The position numbers and the translations under genes are program-made. The notes under the pieces were generated by a model, which worked only from the letters and a program-made list of their open reading frames with translations, was not told the origin of the DNA and searched no databases. 6,397 nt of DNA from Burkholderiales bacterium. Lineage in GTDB: Bacteria > Pseudomonadota > Gammaproteobacteria > Burkholderiales > Casimicrobiaceae. Shown one piece after another: positions 1 to 5,988 of this stretch. Positions within the stretch are counted from its first letter, which is position 1. Every line of letters starts with the position of its first letter. The stretch is taken from assembly GCA_025935435.1 (NCBI GenBank), contig JAICVH010000147.1, forward strand, positions 1-6,397, read 5' to 3'.

Positions 1-527
1 AGCAGGAACAGCGTGACGAACGTGCCGAGCACGAATTGGGGCGAGCGCGCGACGAAGCCGCGTATCCCCTTCGCGACCGTCTCGGACGCATGCCGGAACT
101 CGGCCCGCAGGTCGACCTGTTCCTCGACCCAGTCGCGAAGCGGCGCGAGGCGCGGAAAGCGATCGAGCGTCGTCCGCCAGCGATCGCCGTCGAACAACGT
201 GCGCATCGTGACAGCGCTGTCGAGCGCCTCGGTGGCGACCTGTCGTACGACGAACGCGGCGGGCAGTGCGACGACGATCGTCACGGCGATCACGGTCAGT
301 GCTGCTGCGAGCCACGGCCGGCGCAGCCGCGATACCAGCGCTTCATGCATCGGATTCGCCATCACGGCGAGCACCATCGCCCAGGTGATCGCGGGGATGA
401 ACGGCTCGACGAGTTGGAAACCGAGGACGCAGACGGCGATCGTCACGAGCGCGAGCACGATGACGAGGATCCGCTCGCGCGTGAGCCATGCGTCGTCCTG
501 CTGCGGCGTCGGAGCGTTGCGGGGCAT
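1..527 (-). CDS. AI-2E/PerM-family membrane transporter, N-terminal part
   Basis: The frame is open from the ATG at 527 to the window edge and gives 175 complete codons, so the C-terminal half lies outside. After a short polar N-terminus (about residues 1-17) come hydrophobic segments near 19-38, 42-57 and 71-95. An amphipathic, charged stretch follows (about 96-165), and a new membrane segment begins at about 166. The motifs GFQLVEPFIPAITWAMVLAV, NPMHE and LPAAFVV match the N-terminus of the AI-2E transporter superfamily (PerM, formerly DUF20/UPF0118). Full members are usually about 350 residues with seven or eight membrane spans. Members have been linked to export of autoinducer-2 or to ion exchange; the substrate cannot be read here. 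No good Shine-Dalgarno sequence precedes the ATG, but no other conventional start is evident nearby. The gene diverges from rpsP. The family call is confident, the substrate is not. Confidence 0.82.
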   Translation of the reverse strand, partial: MPRNAPTPQQDDAWLTRERILVIVLALVTIAVCVLGFQLVEPFIPAITWAMVLAVMANPMHEALVSRLRRPWLAAALTVIAVTIVVALPAAFVVRQVATEALDSAVTMRTLFDGDRWRTTLDRFPRLAPLRDWVEEQVDLRAEFRHASETVAKGIRGFVARSPQFVLGTFVTLFL

Positions 528-670
528 CGGATAGGGGGCATTGGGCCCGCGGCCGACTCTATCGCAAACGGCGGCGGCTGGGCTTGCCGCGCGCCGACGG
601 CCGTGCCAAGGACGTATGGTTTAGTTTGAACGTCGCGTCAGACCGAACCACTACCCAAAGGGCATGGCGT

Positions 671-700
671 TTGCCTGGAGCGCCGCCCCAGCGTTATAAT
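671..700 (+). promoter_or_regulatory. sigma70-type promoter of the rpsP-rimM-trmD-rplS operon
   Basis: TTGCCT at 671-676 is followed, after 18 bases, by a perfect TATAAT at 695-700. The predicted transcription start is near 707, giving a 5' leader of about 62 bases before the rpsP ATG at 769. The leader starts with a pyrimidine-rich run (CTTTCTTTCCCC, 707-718). It is the only good promoter-like sequence ahead of the operon. Confidence 0.75.
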
Positions 701-737
701 CGAAGGCTTTCTTTCCCCGCCCGCCCGGGCGTCCCGC

Positions 738-750
738 GGCCGTTTCGGCC
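738..750 (+). promoter_or_regulatory. Stem-loop in the rpsP 5' leader
   Basis: GGCCG (738-742) and CGGCC (746-750) form a perfect 5-bp stem with a TTT loop. It ends eight bases before the weak ribosome-binding GGA at 758-760. A second palindrome, GCCCGGGC, lies just upstream at 723-730. A structure here could affect translation of rpsP, but GC-rich leaders often fold by chance and no known riboswitch or ribosomal-protein binding site was recognised. Confidence 0.35.
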
Positions 751-768
751 CCGAACCGGATAACGAAC

Positions 769-1167
769 ATGGTAGTGATCAGACTGGCGCGCGGAGGCGC
801 GAAAAAGCGGCCGTTTTACAACGTCGTGGTGACCGATTCGCGCAGCCGCCGCGACGGGCGCTTCATCGAGCGCGTGGGGTTCTACAACCCCGTTGCGGCC
901 GCCCATGAAGAAGGCTTGCGCATCGCGCACGACCGCGTCGACTATTGGCGCGCGCACGGCGCCAAGCTTTCGGACACGGTGAACACGCTCGTAAAGCGCG
1001 CCAAGGCCGGATCGAAGGCTGGGCCCGCGGCGTCGGCCCCGGTGGCTGAAACGTCCGCGACAGCGACAGCTTCGGCTGAAACGCCCGCGGCAGCGGCGCC
1101 GGCAGCGGAAATACCCGCGGCGGATACGCCCGCCGCCGAAGCGCCCGCGCAGGCGCCCGGAGCCTGA
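769..1167 (+). CDS. rpsP: 30S ribosomal protein bS16 with long Ala/Pro-rich tail
   Basis: This is a small-subunit ribosomal protein that binds 16S rRNA in the body of the 30S and is needed for early assembly. Residues 1-79 are a standard bS16: MVVIRLARGGAKKRPFYN, then DSRSRRDGRFIERVGFYNP, then the helix around LRIAHDRVDYW and LSDTVNTLVKRAK. Betaproteobacterial bS16 is normally about 80-90 residues, whereas this one is 132. Residues 80-132 are almost entirely Ala, Pro, Thr, Ser and Glu, and look disordered and acidic. The tail DNA is built from short tandem repeats. The start follows GGA at 758-760 by eight bases. It is the first gene of the operon; its TGA at 1165-1167 lies 29 bases before the first ATG of rimM. 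The identity is certain. The tail is a visible oddity of unknown role; A/P-rich bS16 extensions are known from alphaproteobacteria. Confidence 0.97.
   Translation: MVVIRLARGGAKKRPFYNVVVTDSRSRRDGRFIERVGFYNPVAAAHEEGLRIAHDRVDYWRAHGAKLSDTVNTLVKRAKAGSKAGPAASAPVAETSATATASAETPAAAAPAAEIPAADTPAAEAPAQAPGA
1044..1149 (+). repeat. Tandem repeats encoding the bS16 tail
   Basis: Two repeat types sit in the 3' part of rpsP. A 24-base unit starting GGCTGAAACG occurs at 1044-1067 and 1074-1097 with three mismatches and a 30-base period. After it come three 15-base units at 1105-1119, 1120-1134 and 1135-1149, encoding AEIPA, ADTPA and AEAPA. Both periods are multiples of three, so the frame is kept. The pattern indicates growth of the tail by in-frame duplication. 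Confidence 0.75.
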
Positions 1168-1196
1168 CACCGCGAGCCCCGCCCGCGATCGTCGTC

Positions 1197-1688
1197 ATGG
1201 GTCGCGTGGCGGCGCCGCATGGCGTACGCGGCGCAATCAAGGTTTCGCCGCTGTCCGAAGATCCTGCGGCACTGCTCGGTTTTTCGCAGTGGTGGATGCG
1301 ACGGCATGAGCAGGATGTCTGGGTACCGCATCGCATCGTCGAGTCACGGATGCAGTCGCGAGCGATCGTGGCCGCCCTCGAGGGCGTGACAACGCGGGAT
1401 GACGCAGGTCGCTTGCGCGGCGCATCGGTTGGCATTCCACGCGAGTCGCTGCCGGCGCCTGGCGATCACGAGTATTACCGCAGCGACCTGGTCGGCATGC
1501 AGGTCATGAACCGCAGTGGCGACGTGTTGGGAACGGTGCTGGACTTCGTCGATAGTGGTGCGCATCCGATCGTGCGTGTCGCCGCCCGAGATGGACGAGA
1601 GCGACTGATTCCGTGGGTTGCGCAGTATGTCGATGGCGTGGATGTGGACGGTCGTCGCATCGACGTCGATTGGCCGGCCGATTACTGA
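1197..1688 (+). CDS. rimM: Ribosome maturation factor RimM (start uncertain)
   Basis: RimM binds ribosomal protein S19 and helps mature the 30S head. The product shows the N-terminal RimM barrel motif GRVAAPHGVRGAIKV, the middle VTTRDDAGRLRG segment, and the C-terminal PRC-barrel with EYYRSDLVGMQV (residues 92-103), RLIPWV and DVDWPADY. The adjacent tyrosines (93-94) important in E. coli RimM are present, but the Trp that usually follows is Arg. From the ATG at 1197 the protein has 163 residues, slightly short. That ATG has no Shine-Dalgarno sequence, and the codons just before it read P-A-I-V-V, which fits the missing first strand (E. coli has P-I-V-L-G). The frame is open back to a TGA at 1077 but holds no ATG, GTG or TTG. 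The true start may therefore be CTG 1164, overlapping the rpsP stop, or ATC 1188. The family is secure, the start is not. Confidence 0.93.
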   Translation: MGRVAAPHGVRGAIKVSPLSEDPAALLGFSQWWMRRHEQDVWVPHRIVESRMQSRAIVAALEGVTTRDDAGRLRGASVGIPRESLPAPGDHEYYRSDLVGMQVMNRSGDVLGTVLDFVDSGAHPIVRVAARDGRERLIPWVAQYVDGVDVDGRRIDVDWPADY

Positions 1689-1706
1689 GCTGACGAAACC
1701 GCGACC

Positions 1707-2468
1707 ATGCGCATCGACGTCGTCACATTGTTTCCCGACATGGTGACGCAGGCCGCCGCGTTCGGCGTCACCGGACGCGCCCGGGAAAGGGCGCTGTGGC
1801 ATCTCGGCGTCGTGAATCCGCGCAATTTCGCGACCGACGCGTACCGGACGATCGACGACCGGCCCTATGGCGGCGGCCCGGGCATGGTGTTGATGGCGGA
1901 GCCGCTCGCGCGTGCACTTGCTGCCGCGCGGACGGCCCAGCGCGATGCGGGCGTGCCGGCGCCACGCACGATCTCGCTGTCGCCCGCGGGTCGCGCGGTG
2001 TCGCACGACAAGGTGATGGAACTGGCTGCCTTGCCGGGATTCATCCTGCTGGCGGGACGCTACGAGGGCATCGACGAGCGGCTCGTTGCGCGCGAAGTCG
2101 ACGAAGAGCTGTCGGTCGGTGATTTCGTCGTGTCGGGCGGTGAATTGCCGGCGCTGCTCGTGATCGACGCGGTCGTGCGCCAGTTGCCCGGCGCGTTGAA
2201 TGATGCCGCGAGCGCCGAGCAGGATTCGTTCGCCGACGGCTTGCTCGATTGCCCGCATTACACGCGGCCCGAGACGTATGATGGCGACCGCGTGCCCGAC
2301 GTGCTGTTGTCGGGCAATCATGCGGCAATCCGCCGTTGGCGTTTGCAGCAGTCGCTCGGTCGCACATGGCAGCGGCGGCCAGAGTTGCTTGACCGACGTA
2401 CGCTGTCGCACGACGAACAGGCGTTGCTCGACGAATGGCGACGCGAGCACGGATTGACGAACAATTAA
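1707..2468 (+). CDS. trmD: tRNA (guanine-N1-)-methyltransferase TrmD
   Basis: TrmD uses S-adenosylmethionine to make m1G37 next to the anticodon of tRNAs for Leu, Pro and Arg, which prevents +1 frameshifting. It is a homodimeric SPOUT enzyme with a trefoil knot. The 253-residue product has the normal family length and all hallmark motifs: YGGGPGM (54-60), LSPAG (91-95), LLAGRYEGIDERL (114-126), VGDFVVSGGELPA (137-149) and DSFADGLLDCPHYTRPE (173-189). Arg158 and Asp173 sit 15 residues apart, like the catalytic pair Arg154/Asp169 of the studied enzymes. The C-terminal tRNA-binding domain contains LLSGNHAAIRRWR and TWQRRPELL. It starts 18 bases after the rimM stop, with no strong Shine-Dalgarno sequence, so translation is probably coupled or weak. 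Low TrmD output relative to the ribosomal proteins is known in E. coli. Confidence 0.97.
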   Translation: MRIDVVTLFPDMVTQAAAFGVTGRARERALWHLGVVNPRNFATDAYRTIDDRPYGGGPGMVLMAEPLARALAAARTAQRDAGVPAPRTISLSPAGRAVSHDKVMELAALPGFILLAGRYEGIDERLVAREVDEELSVGDFVVSGGELPALLVIDAVVRQLPGALNDAASAEQDSFADGLLDCPHYTRPETYDGDRVPDVLLSGNHAAIRRWRLQQSLGRTWQRRPELLDRRTLSHDEQALLDEWRREHGLTNN

Positions 2469-2480
2469 CCAGCCGCGCAT

Positions 2481-2520
2481 CAGGGGGCGCCCTGCGCTGC
2501 GCGAAACGGGCCCCGGGGCC
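2481..2520 (+). promoter_or_regulatory. Two hairpins between trmD and rplS
   Basis: CAGGG (2481-2485) pairs with CCCTG (2490-2494) around a GGCG loop. Fifteen bases further on lies the perfect 12-base palindrome GGCCCCGGGGCC (2509-2520), directly abutting the first ATG before rplS. Neither is followed by a T run, so these are not terminators. They could protect mRNA, or separate expression of rplS from trmD. The structure is visible; the function is inferred. Confidence 0.4.
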
Positions 2521-2522
2521 AT

Positions 2523-2528
2523 GAAAGG
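2523..2528 (+). promoter_or_regulatory. Ribosome binding site that fixes the rplS start
   Basis: AAAGGA lies seven bases before the ATG at 2536. An in-frame ATG at 2521 would place the Shine-Dalgarno sequence inside the gene and add MKGHA, which bL19 proteins lack. The start at 2536 (MNIIETLE) agrees with the family, so this site decides the start. It is the best Shine-Dalgarno sequence in the operon. Confidence 0.75.
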
Positions 2529-2535
2529 ACACGCG

Positions 2536-2913
2536 ATGAACATCATCGAAACACTCGAGCGCGAGGAAATCGCGCGGCTCGGCAAGACGATCCCCGAGTT
2601 CGCACCGGGCGACACCGTCGTCGTCAACGTGAATGTCGTCGAAGGCGAGCGCAAGCGCGTGCAGGCGTACGAGGGCGTCGTGATCGCGAAGCGCAACCGC
2701 GGGCTCAACTCCGCGTTTACCGTGCGGAAGATTTCGAGCGGAGAGGGCGTCGAGCGCACGTTCCAGACTTACTCGCCGCTGATCGCGTCGATCGAAGTGA
2801 AGCGCAAAGGGGACGTTCGGCGCGCGAAACTTTATTATTTGCGCGGACGTTCCGGAAAGTCGGCGCGGATCCGCGAAAAACTCACGACACGCGACGCTCC
2901 GAAAAGCGAGTAG
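2536..2913 (+). CDS. rplS: 50S ribosomal protein bL19
   Basis: bL19 lies at the 30S-50S interface of the large subunit and contributes to an intersubunit bridge. The 125-residue product matches the family end to end: IIETLEREEIARLGKTIPEF at the N-terminus, then PGDTVVVNVNVVEGERKRVQ, EGVVIAKRNRGLNSAFTVRK, ISSGEGVERTFQTYSPLI and VKRKGDVRRAKLYYLRGRSG. The C-terminus ends in a short polar tail (TTRDAPKSE). One small departure is LRGRSGK where most members have LRERSGK or LRERTGK. The start is set by AAAGGA at 2523-2528. It is the last gene of the operon and is followed 55 bases later by a rho-independent terminator. Confidence 0.97.
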   Translation: MNIIETLEREEIARLGKTIPEFAPGDTVVVNVNVVEGERKRVQAYEGVVIAKRNRGLNSAFTVRKISSGEGVERTFQTYSPLIASIEVKRKGDVRRAKLYYLRGRSGKSARIREKLTTRDAPKSE

Positions 2914-2968
2914 GCGCGCAGTCACGACATCGATGCTTGCCGCGACGCCTGCCGGCGCGCGGCACGAG

Positions 2969-2994
2969 AAGCGGCCCCTTGCGGCCGCTTTTTT
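2969..2994 (+). terminator. Rho-independent terminator of the rpsP operon
   Basis: AAGCGGCC (2969-2976) and GGCCGCTT (2983-2990) form a perfect 8-bp stem with a six-base loop, running straight into a T run at 2989-2994. It lies 55 bases after the rplS stop and is the textbook end of the operon. Confidence 0.88.
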
Positions 2995-3016
2995 GTCGAC
3001 ACGACACTCCGTGCCG

Positions 3017-3028
3017 CGTGCATGCACG
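3017..3028. promoter_or_regulatory. 12-bp perfect palindrome, possible operator
   Basis: CGTGCATGCACG is a perfect palindrome in the 259-base gap between rplS and the next gene. It lies about 140 bases ahead of the likely promoter at 3125-3152, which is far for a repressor site. It could be a binding site for a dimeric regulator or a chance GC-rich palindrome. Two CCAATC copies lie downstream at 3081-3086 and 3093-3098, 12 bases apart. Confidence 0.25.
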
Positions 3029-3124
3029 TCGGTGTGCGCATTCGCAGATGGCGTGGCGCGGAACTTGCACCCTCTATGCTCCAATCGAGCAGCCAATCTG
3101 CGCCGGGTTGCCAACGACGGGATT

Positions 3125-3152
3125 TTGGCCGACTATTCCAATGGCATATAAG
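3125..3152 (+). promoter_or_regulatory. Likely sigma70 promoter of the J-like/RDD/TPR gene
   Basis: TTGGCC (3125-3130) and TATAAG (3147-3152) are separated by 16 bases, matching the consensus at 4 and 5 of 6 positions. The predicted transcript begins near 3159, which would exclude the GTG at 3152 as a start and leave only about 14 bases before the ATG at 3173. Confidence 0.5.
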
Positions 3153-3172
3153 TGCACGAGCTGCCGAGCCGC

Positions 3173-5059
3173 ATGAAGTCGACGCTCTACGACGCATTAG
3201 GCATTTCGCCATCCTCGTCCGACGAGGAAGTCCGTGCCGCGTTGCGTGGTCTGATTCGCAAGTACTACGCCAAAACGCGCGATGGCCAGGGCAATGTCGA
3301 AGAGGCCTTGCGGTTCATCAATCACGCGAGCCGGATCCTCGGTGACAGCGAACGGCGCGTGCGCTATGACGCCGAACTGACCCGCTCGGTCGAGGACGAC
3401 GAGCCGCTGCCCACGCCCCAGGCCGTTCAGAACGCGCTACTCGGTGACGACGAGCACACCGAAGTCGGTGCGACCGAGCCAGGCGACCGGATGGTTGCGG
3501 ATCGCCTCGACACCGATCTGCGCGACGAGGGGCCGGAACAGCCCTCGCTGCATCACCCGGGTCTCACTGAGCGCGTTGCCGCGTTCAGCCGTTCGCCGAT
3601 CCTGACGTTCGGCCTGTGCGGCGTGTTCATCGCTTTCATTGCGGCGGCGATCGTGTTCGTGACGCCGGAGAATGTCGTCGTCGTTGCACGGCAGGTGCTC
3701 GGATGGCTGACTGCGGCGTTCGTCGTGCTGGCGGGTGTCTACGGCGTCGTCCACGGCTACGTGTATCTGCGGCGCCGGCATGCGAGTGCGCGTTCGACGC
3801 TGACGCCGCAAACCGATCTCGCGATCCTCAACTGGCGCCGCGAGCGCAGTGTGTTCCTCGGTAACGAGCAGCCGCAGGAAGATGCGTCGTGGATTTTCCA
3901 GTTGCGCATGGCGGAACTCGAACGCGCCAAATCGGGCCGCACGAGCGAGCCACGTCCGTGGCACCGCCTGGCCGCGCGCCTGTTCGACTATGCGATCTGG
4001 GGCCTCGTCCTGGCACTGCTGCTGTCGCAGCTCCGCGCGTTCGGCGTGATCTCTGATGGCGTCGCCTTCTGGCTGACGCACCCGCTGCTTGCGCCGATTC
4101 TGATCACCGCGTCATGGATTCCGATCGAGGCGCTTTTGATCACCGCGGTCGGCACCACACCCGGCAAATGGCTGTTTGGAATCTATCTGCAGTTTTCCAT
4201 TTCGAACGCGTATGCCCGCCGGGACACATCGGCGCAGTTGCTGCGCGGCGTGCGACGTGCCGTACGCGTGTGGTTCGAAGGCGTTGCCTGCGGGTTTCCG
4301 CTGATTGCGCCAGTCCTGGTCGCAGTTGCCTACGAGAAGCTCGCCGAACATCAGGAGACCGACTGGGATTTCGCCGAGGACTGCCTCGTTACGCATGGTC
4401 CCGCCGGCGTCGTCAATACGGTGACGGGCGTCTGCGGCCTTGCATCGATGATGTGGTTGTACGGCGTGGCGTGGCAACAGCCGATGGCCGAGTCGATTGC
4501 CTGGACGCGTTCGACCATTGCCGACGCACTGCCGTCTGCGGCGACGGTCCGCGGCAAGCTGACGGATGCAACGGTCAAACTCGACTCGCTGGTGCCGACG
4601 CTCCCAACGATCTCGGCGTTTGCACCACCCAAGGATCCGGCGCGTGCCCCGGTCGCGAATGGAACGCCATCCGTCGCAACGCCGCCCGCGTCCGACGGAG
4701 CAATGCGCAACGCCAATGGCAAGGCAGCGCCATCGAACGACACCGAATTCGAGACGGTGATCGCGGCGCGGCGCGCGCGCATCGACGTGCTGAAGGCCGA
4801 CGGCCCGCGGATGCTGCGCGCGGGCAATGCGCGGCGCGCCGCGGAGCTGTGCCGCGCGTGGGTCGATCTCGACATCGCCAATGCGGATGCGTGGCGCTGC
4901 CTAGGCCGCGCACAACAGGCGCTTGGGCTTCACCAGGACGCGTTGAACTCGTTTCGCAAGGCGAAGCAGCACGATCCGATGGACCGGTCGCTTGACGCGG
5001 CGATCGACAACGCCCAACGGGGCATCGTCGCCGACTTCCTCAATCGCTATCGGCGCTGA
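3173..5059 (+). CDS. Membrane protein with degenerate J domain, RDD domain and C-terminal TPRs
   Basis: I recognise the domains but not a named gene. Residues 1-69 resemble a J domain (LYDALGI, then ALRGLIRKYY, then AL-FINHASRILGDSERRVRYDAEL). The HPD loop that activates Hsp70 is missing: after KY the sequence is YAKTRDGQG. An acidic linker follows (70-130), then membrane spans at about 142-163 and 175-197. An RDD-like domain follows: RLAARLFDYAIWG (265-277), a span at 271-287, a span at about 304-325, and TTPGKWLFGIYL (328-339). Further spans lie near 373-388 and 411-433. A low-complexity linker (about 480-523) leads to two TPR units at 537-570 and 571-604. The product has 628 residues. The ATG at 3173 is preferred to the GTG at 3152 because the J domain begins there and the promoter overlaps the GTG. 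It lies alone between a terminator and convergent genes. A membrane scaffold or assembly role is a guess. Confidence 0.88.
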   Translation: MKSTLYDALGISPSSSDEEVRAALRGLIRKYYAKTRDGQGNVEEALRFINHASRILGDSERRVRYDAELTRSVEDDEPLPTPQAVQNALLGDDEHTEVGATEPGDRMVADRLDTDLRDEGPEQPSLHHPGLTERVAAFSRSPILTFGLCGVFIAFIAAAIVFVTPENVVVVARQVLGWLTAAFVVLAGVYGVVHGYVYLRRRHASARSTLTPQTDLAILNWRRERSVFLGNEQPQEDASWIFQLRMAELERAKSGRTSEPRPWHRLAARLFDYAIWGLVLALLLSQLRAFGVISDGVAFWLTHPLLAPILITASWIPIEALLITAVGTTPGKWLFGIYLQFSISNAYARRDTSAQLLRGVRRAVRVWFEGVACGFPLIAPVLVAVAYEKLAEHQETDWDFAEDCLVTHGPAGVVNTVTGVCGLASMMWLYGVAWQQPMAESIAWTRSTIADALPSAATVRGKLTDATVKLDSLVPTLPTISAFAPPKDPARAPVANGTPSVATPPASDGAMRNANGKAAPSNDTEFETVIAARRARIDVLKADGPRMLRAGNARRAAELCRAWVDLDIANADAWRCLGRAQQALGLHQDALNSFRKAKQHDPMDRSLDAAIDNAQRGIVADFLNRYRR

Positions 5060-5066
5060 GCGGCGT

Positions 5067-5088
5067 GGCGCGGCTCATGCGCCGTCTT
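5067..5088. terminator. Possible weak hairpin between convergent genes
   Basis: GGCGC (5067-5071) pairs with GCGCC (5079-5083) across a seven-base loop, followed by GTCTT on the plus strand. It occupies the 29-base gap between the two convergent stop codons. The T tract is poor, so a terminator function is only possible. Confidence 0.25.
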
Positions 5089-5988
5089 CTACGTGACGAG
5101 CGCCAGCCACAGCGGTAACGTGGCGATCGCGAGCAGCGTCCCGCTCGAAATCAACAATGCGACCGGCGCACCCTGGCCGTTCATCTGCATCGCAAGGATG
5201 TACGAGGACGGCGCCGTCGGTACTGCCGCGAGCAGCACGGCCACCTGGCGCTCGAGCGTCGACAATTCGAAGATGCTTGCGAGCAGCAGCGCGATCGCCG
5301 GAAGCAACGCGAGCTTGATTGCGTTCCACCACACGACGGCCCGGACCGGCAACGTACCAAGCACGAACTCCAGCCCCGCACCAGCGGCGATGAGACCGAG
5401 TGGCAGCGCGGCGCTCGCAAGGAGTTCCAGCACGACCGACAGCAGCACCGGCATGGCAATGCCCGCCGCGTTCCACCCGAGCCCCGCCGCGCACGCGATG
5501 ACGAGCGGGTTTCGCAGGATTGCCAGCCACACGCCCTTGCGCCCGCGGTCCCGCGCCAGCACCGCGACGGCGGCGACGTTCACCACCGGGACCAGGACAC
5601 CGATCAGCAGGCTGATCGCGGCAACGCCTTGGTCGCCGGCCAGCCGGCTTGCCGCCGCGAGCGCGATGTAGGTGTTGAAACGGAACGCGCATTGAAAGCA
5701 GGCCGCGAACGTCGGCTGCGGTAGATTCAGCAGCGGGCGCGCCAGTGCCGATAGAGCCATGCCGGCCGCAGTAAAGATCACGCCGACGACTACCAGCCGC
5801 GATGCGTCGCCGATCGCCGCCGTCGACGTGGCGAGCGCGCGAAACAGCAACGCGGGAAACAGCACGAAGTAAACGAAGCGCTCGAGACCGCGCCAGAACG
5901 GCGGTTCGAACATGCGCACGCGACGAAGCGCCGCGCCCAGCGCGATCAGCAGGAAGTCCGGGAGCAGCAGCAGCGCCGACGCGACCAT
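5089..5988 (-). CDS. AEC-family (auxin efflux carrier-like) transporter
   Basis: The 299-residue product is almost wholly hydrophobic, with about ten predicted membrane segments in two halves and a short polar loop near residues 145-157 (ARDRGRKG). This is the layout and length of bacterial AEC permeases (Pfam Mem_trans), secondary transporters in the inner membrane. Several motifs fit the family: FRFNTYIAL (102-110), ILRNPLVIA (157-165), ALPLGLIAAGAGL (194-206), KLALLPAIA (225-233) and AAVPTAPSSYILAMQMNG (254-271). Bacterial relatives include malonate and malate carriers, but the substrate cannot be inferred here. An in-frame TGA lies just upstream, so the ATG at 5988 is the first possible start; its ribosome binding site is weak. 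It lies 73 bases downstream of tusA on the same strand and may be cotranscribed with it. Its TAG nearly abuts the convergent gene. Confidence 0.9.
   Translation of the reverse strand: MVASALLLLPDFLLIALGAALRRVRMFEPPFWRGLERFVYFVLFPALLFRALATSTAAIGDASRLVVVGVIFTAAGMALSALARPLLNLPQPTFAACFQCAFRFNTYIALAAASRLAGDQGVAAISLLIGVLVPVVNVAAVAVLARDRGRKGVWLAILRNPLVIACAAGLGWNAAGIAMPVLLSVVLELLASAALPLGLIAAGAGLEFVLGTLPVRAVVWWNAIKLALLPAIALLLASIFELSTLERQVAVLLAAVPTAPSSYILAMQMNGQGAPVALLISSGTLLAIATLPLWLALVT

Noticed and set aside
592..609. TTGGCACG on the minus strand, like the -24 box of a sigma54 promoter for the AI-2E gene
   Set aside because: At the required spacing the -12 GC is missing (GG is found), so the second half of the promoter does not fit.
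13..629. Two plus-strand open frames at the left edge
   Set aside because: Both are antisense to a clear multi-span membrane protein on the minus strand; their products are Arg/Ser-rich and resemble no family.
488..763. Plus-strand open frame across the divergent intergenic region
   Set aside because: It runs through the rpsP promoter and leader, has no recognisable domain, and ends just before the real gene.
1080..1167. Programmed -1 frameshift from rpsP into rimM, since both frames are open here
   Set aside because: No X-XXY-YYZ slippery heptamer was seen in the overlap, and a bS16-RimM fusion is not expected. A non-AUG start explains the data more simply.
1344..2759. Long open frame of 471 codons on the minus strand opposite rimM, trmD and rplS
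   Set aside because: It is antisense to three unmistakable genes, its product is Arg/His-rich with no recognisable domain, and it arises from GC-rich codon bias.
3081..3098. Direct repeat of CCAATC with a 12-base period
   Set aside because: A six-base match in two copies is too short to separate from chance.
2041..3114. 357-codon minus-strand frame across trmD, rplS and the terminator
   Set aside because: It is antisense to two certain genes and crosses the rho-independent terminator; the product is low-complexity and Arg-rich.
4114..4995. 293-codon plus-strand frame inside the J-like/RDD/TPR gene
   Set aside because: It is an alternate-frame shadow: the host frame has domains and membrane spans, this one is Arg-rich with none.
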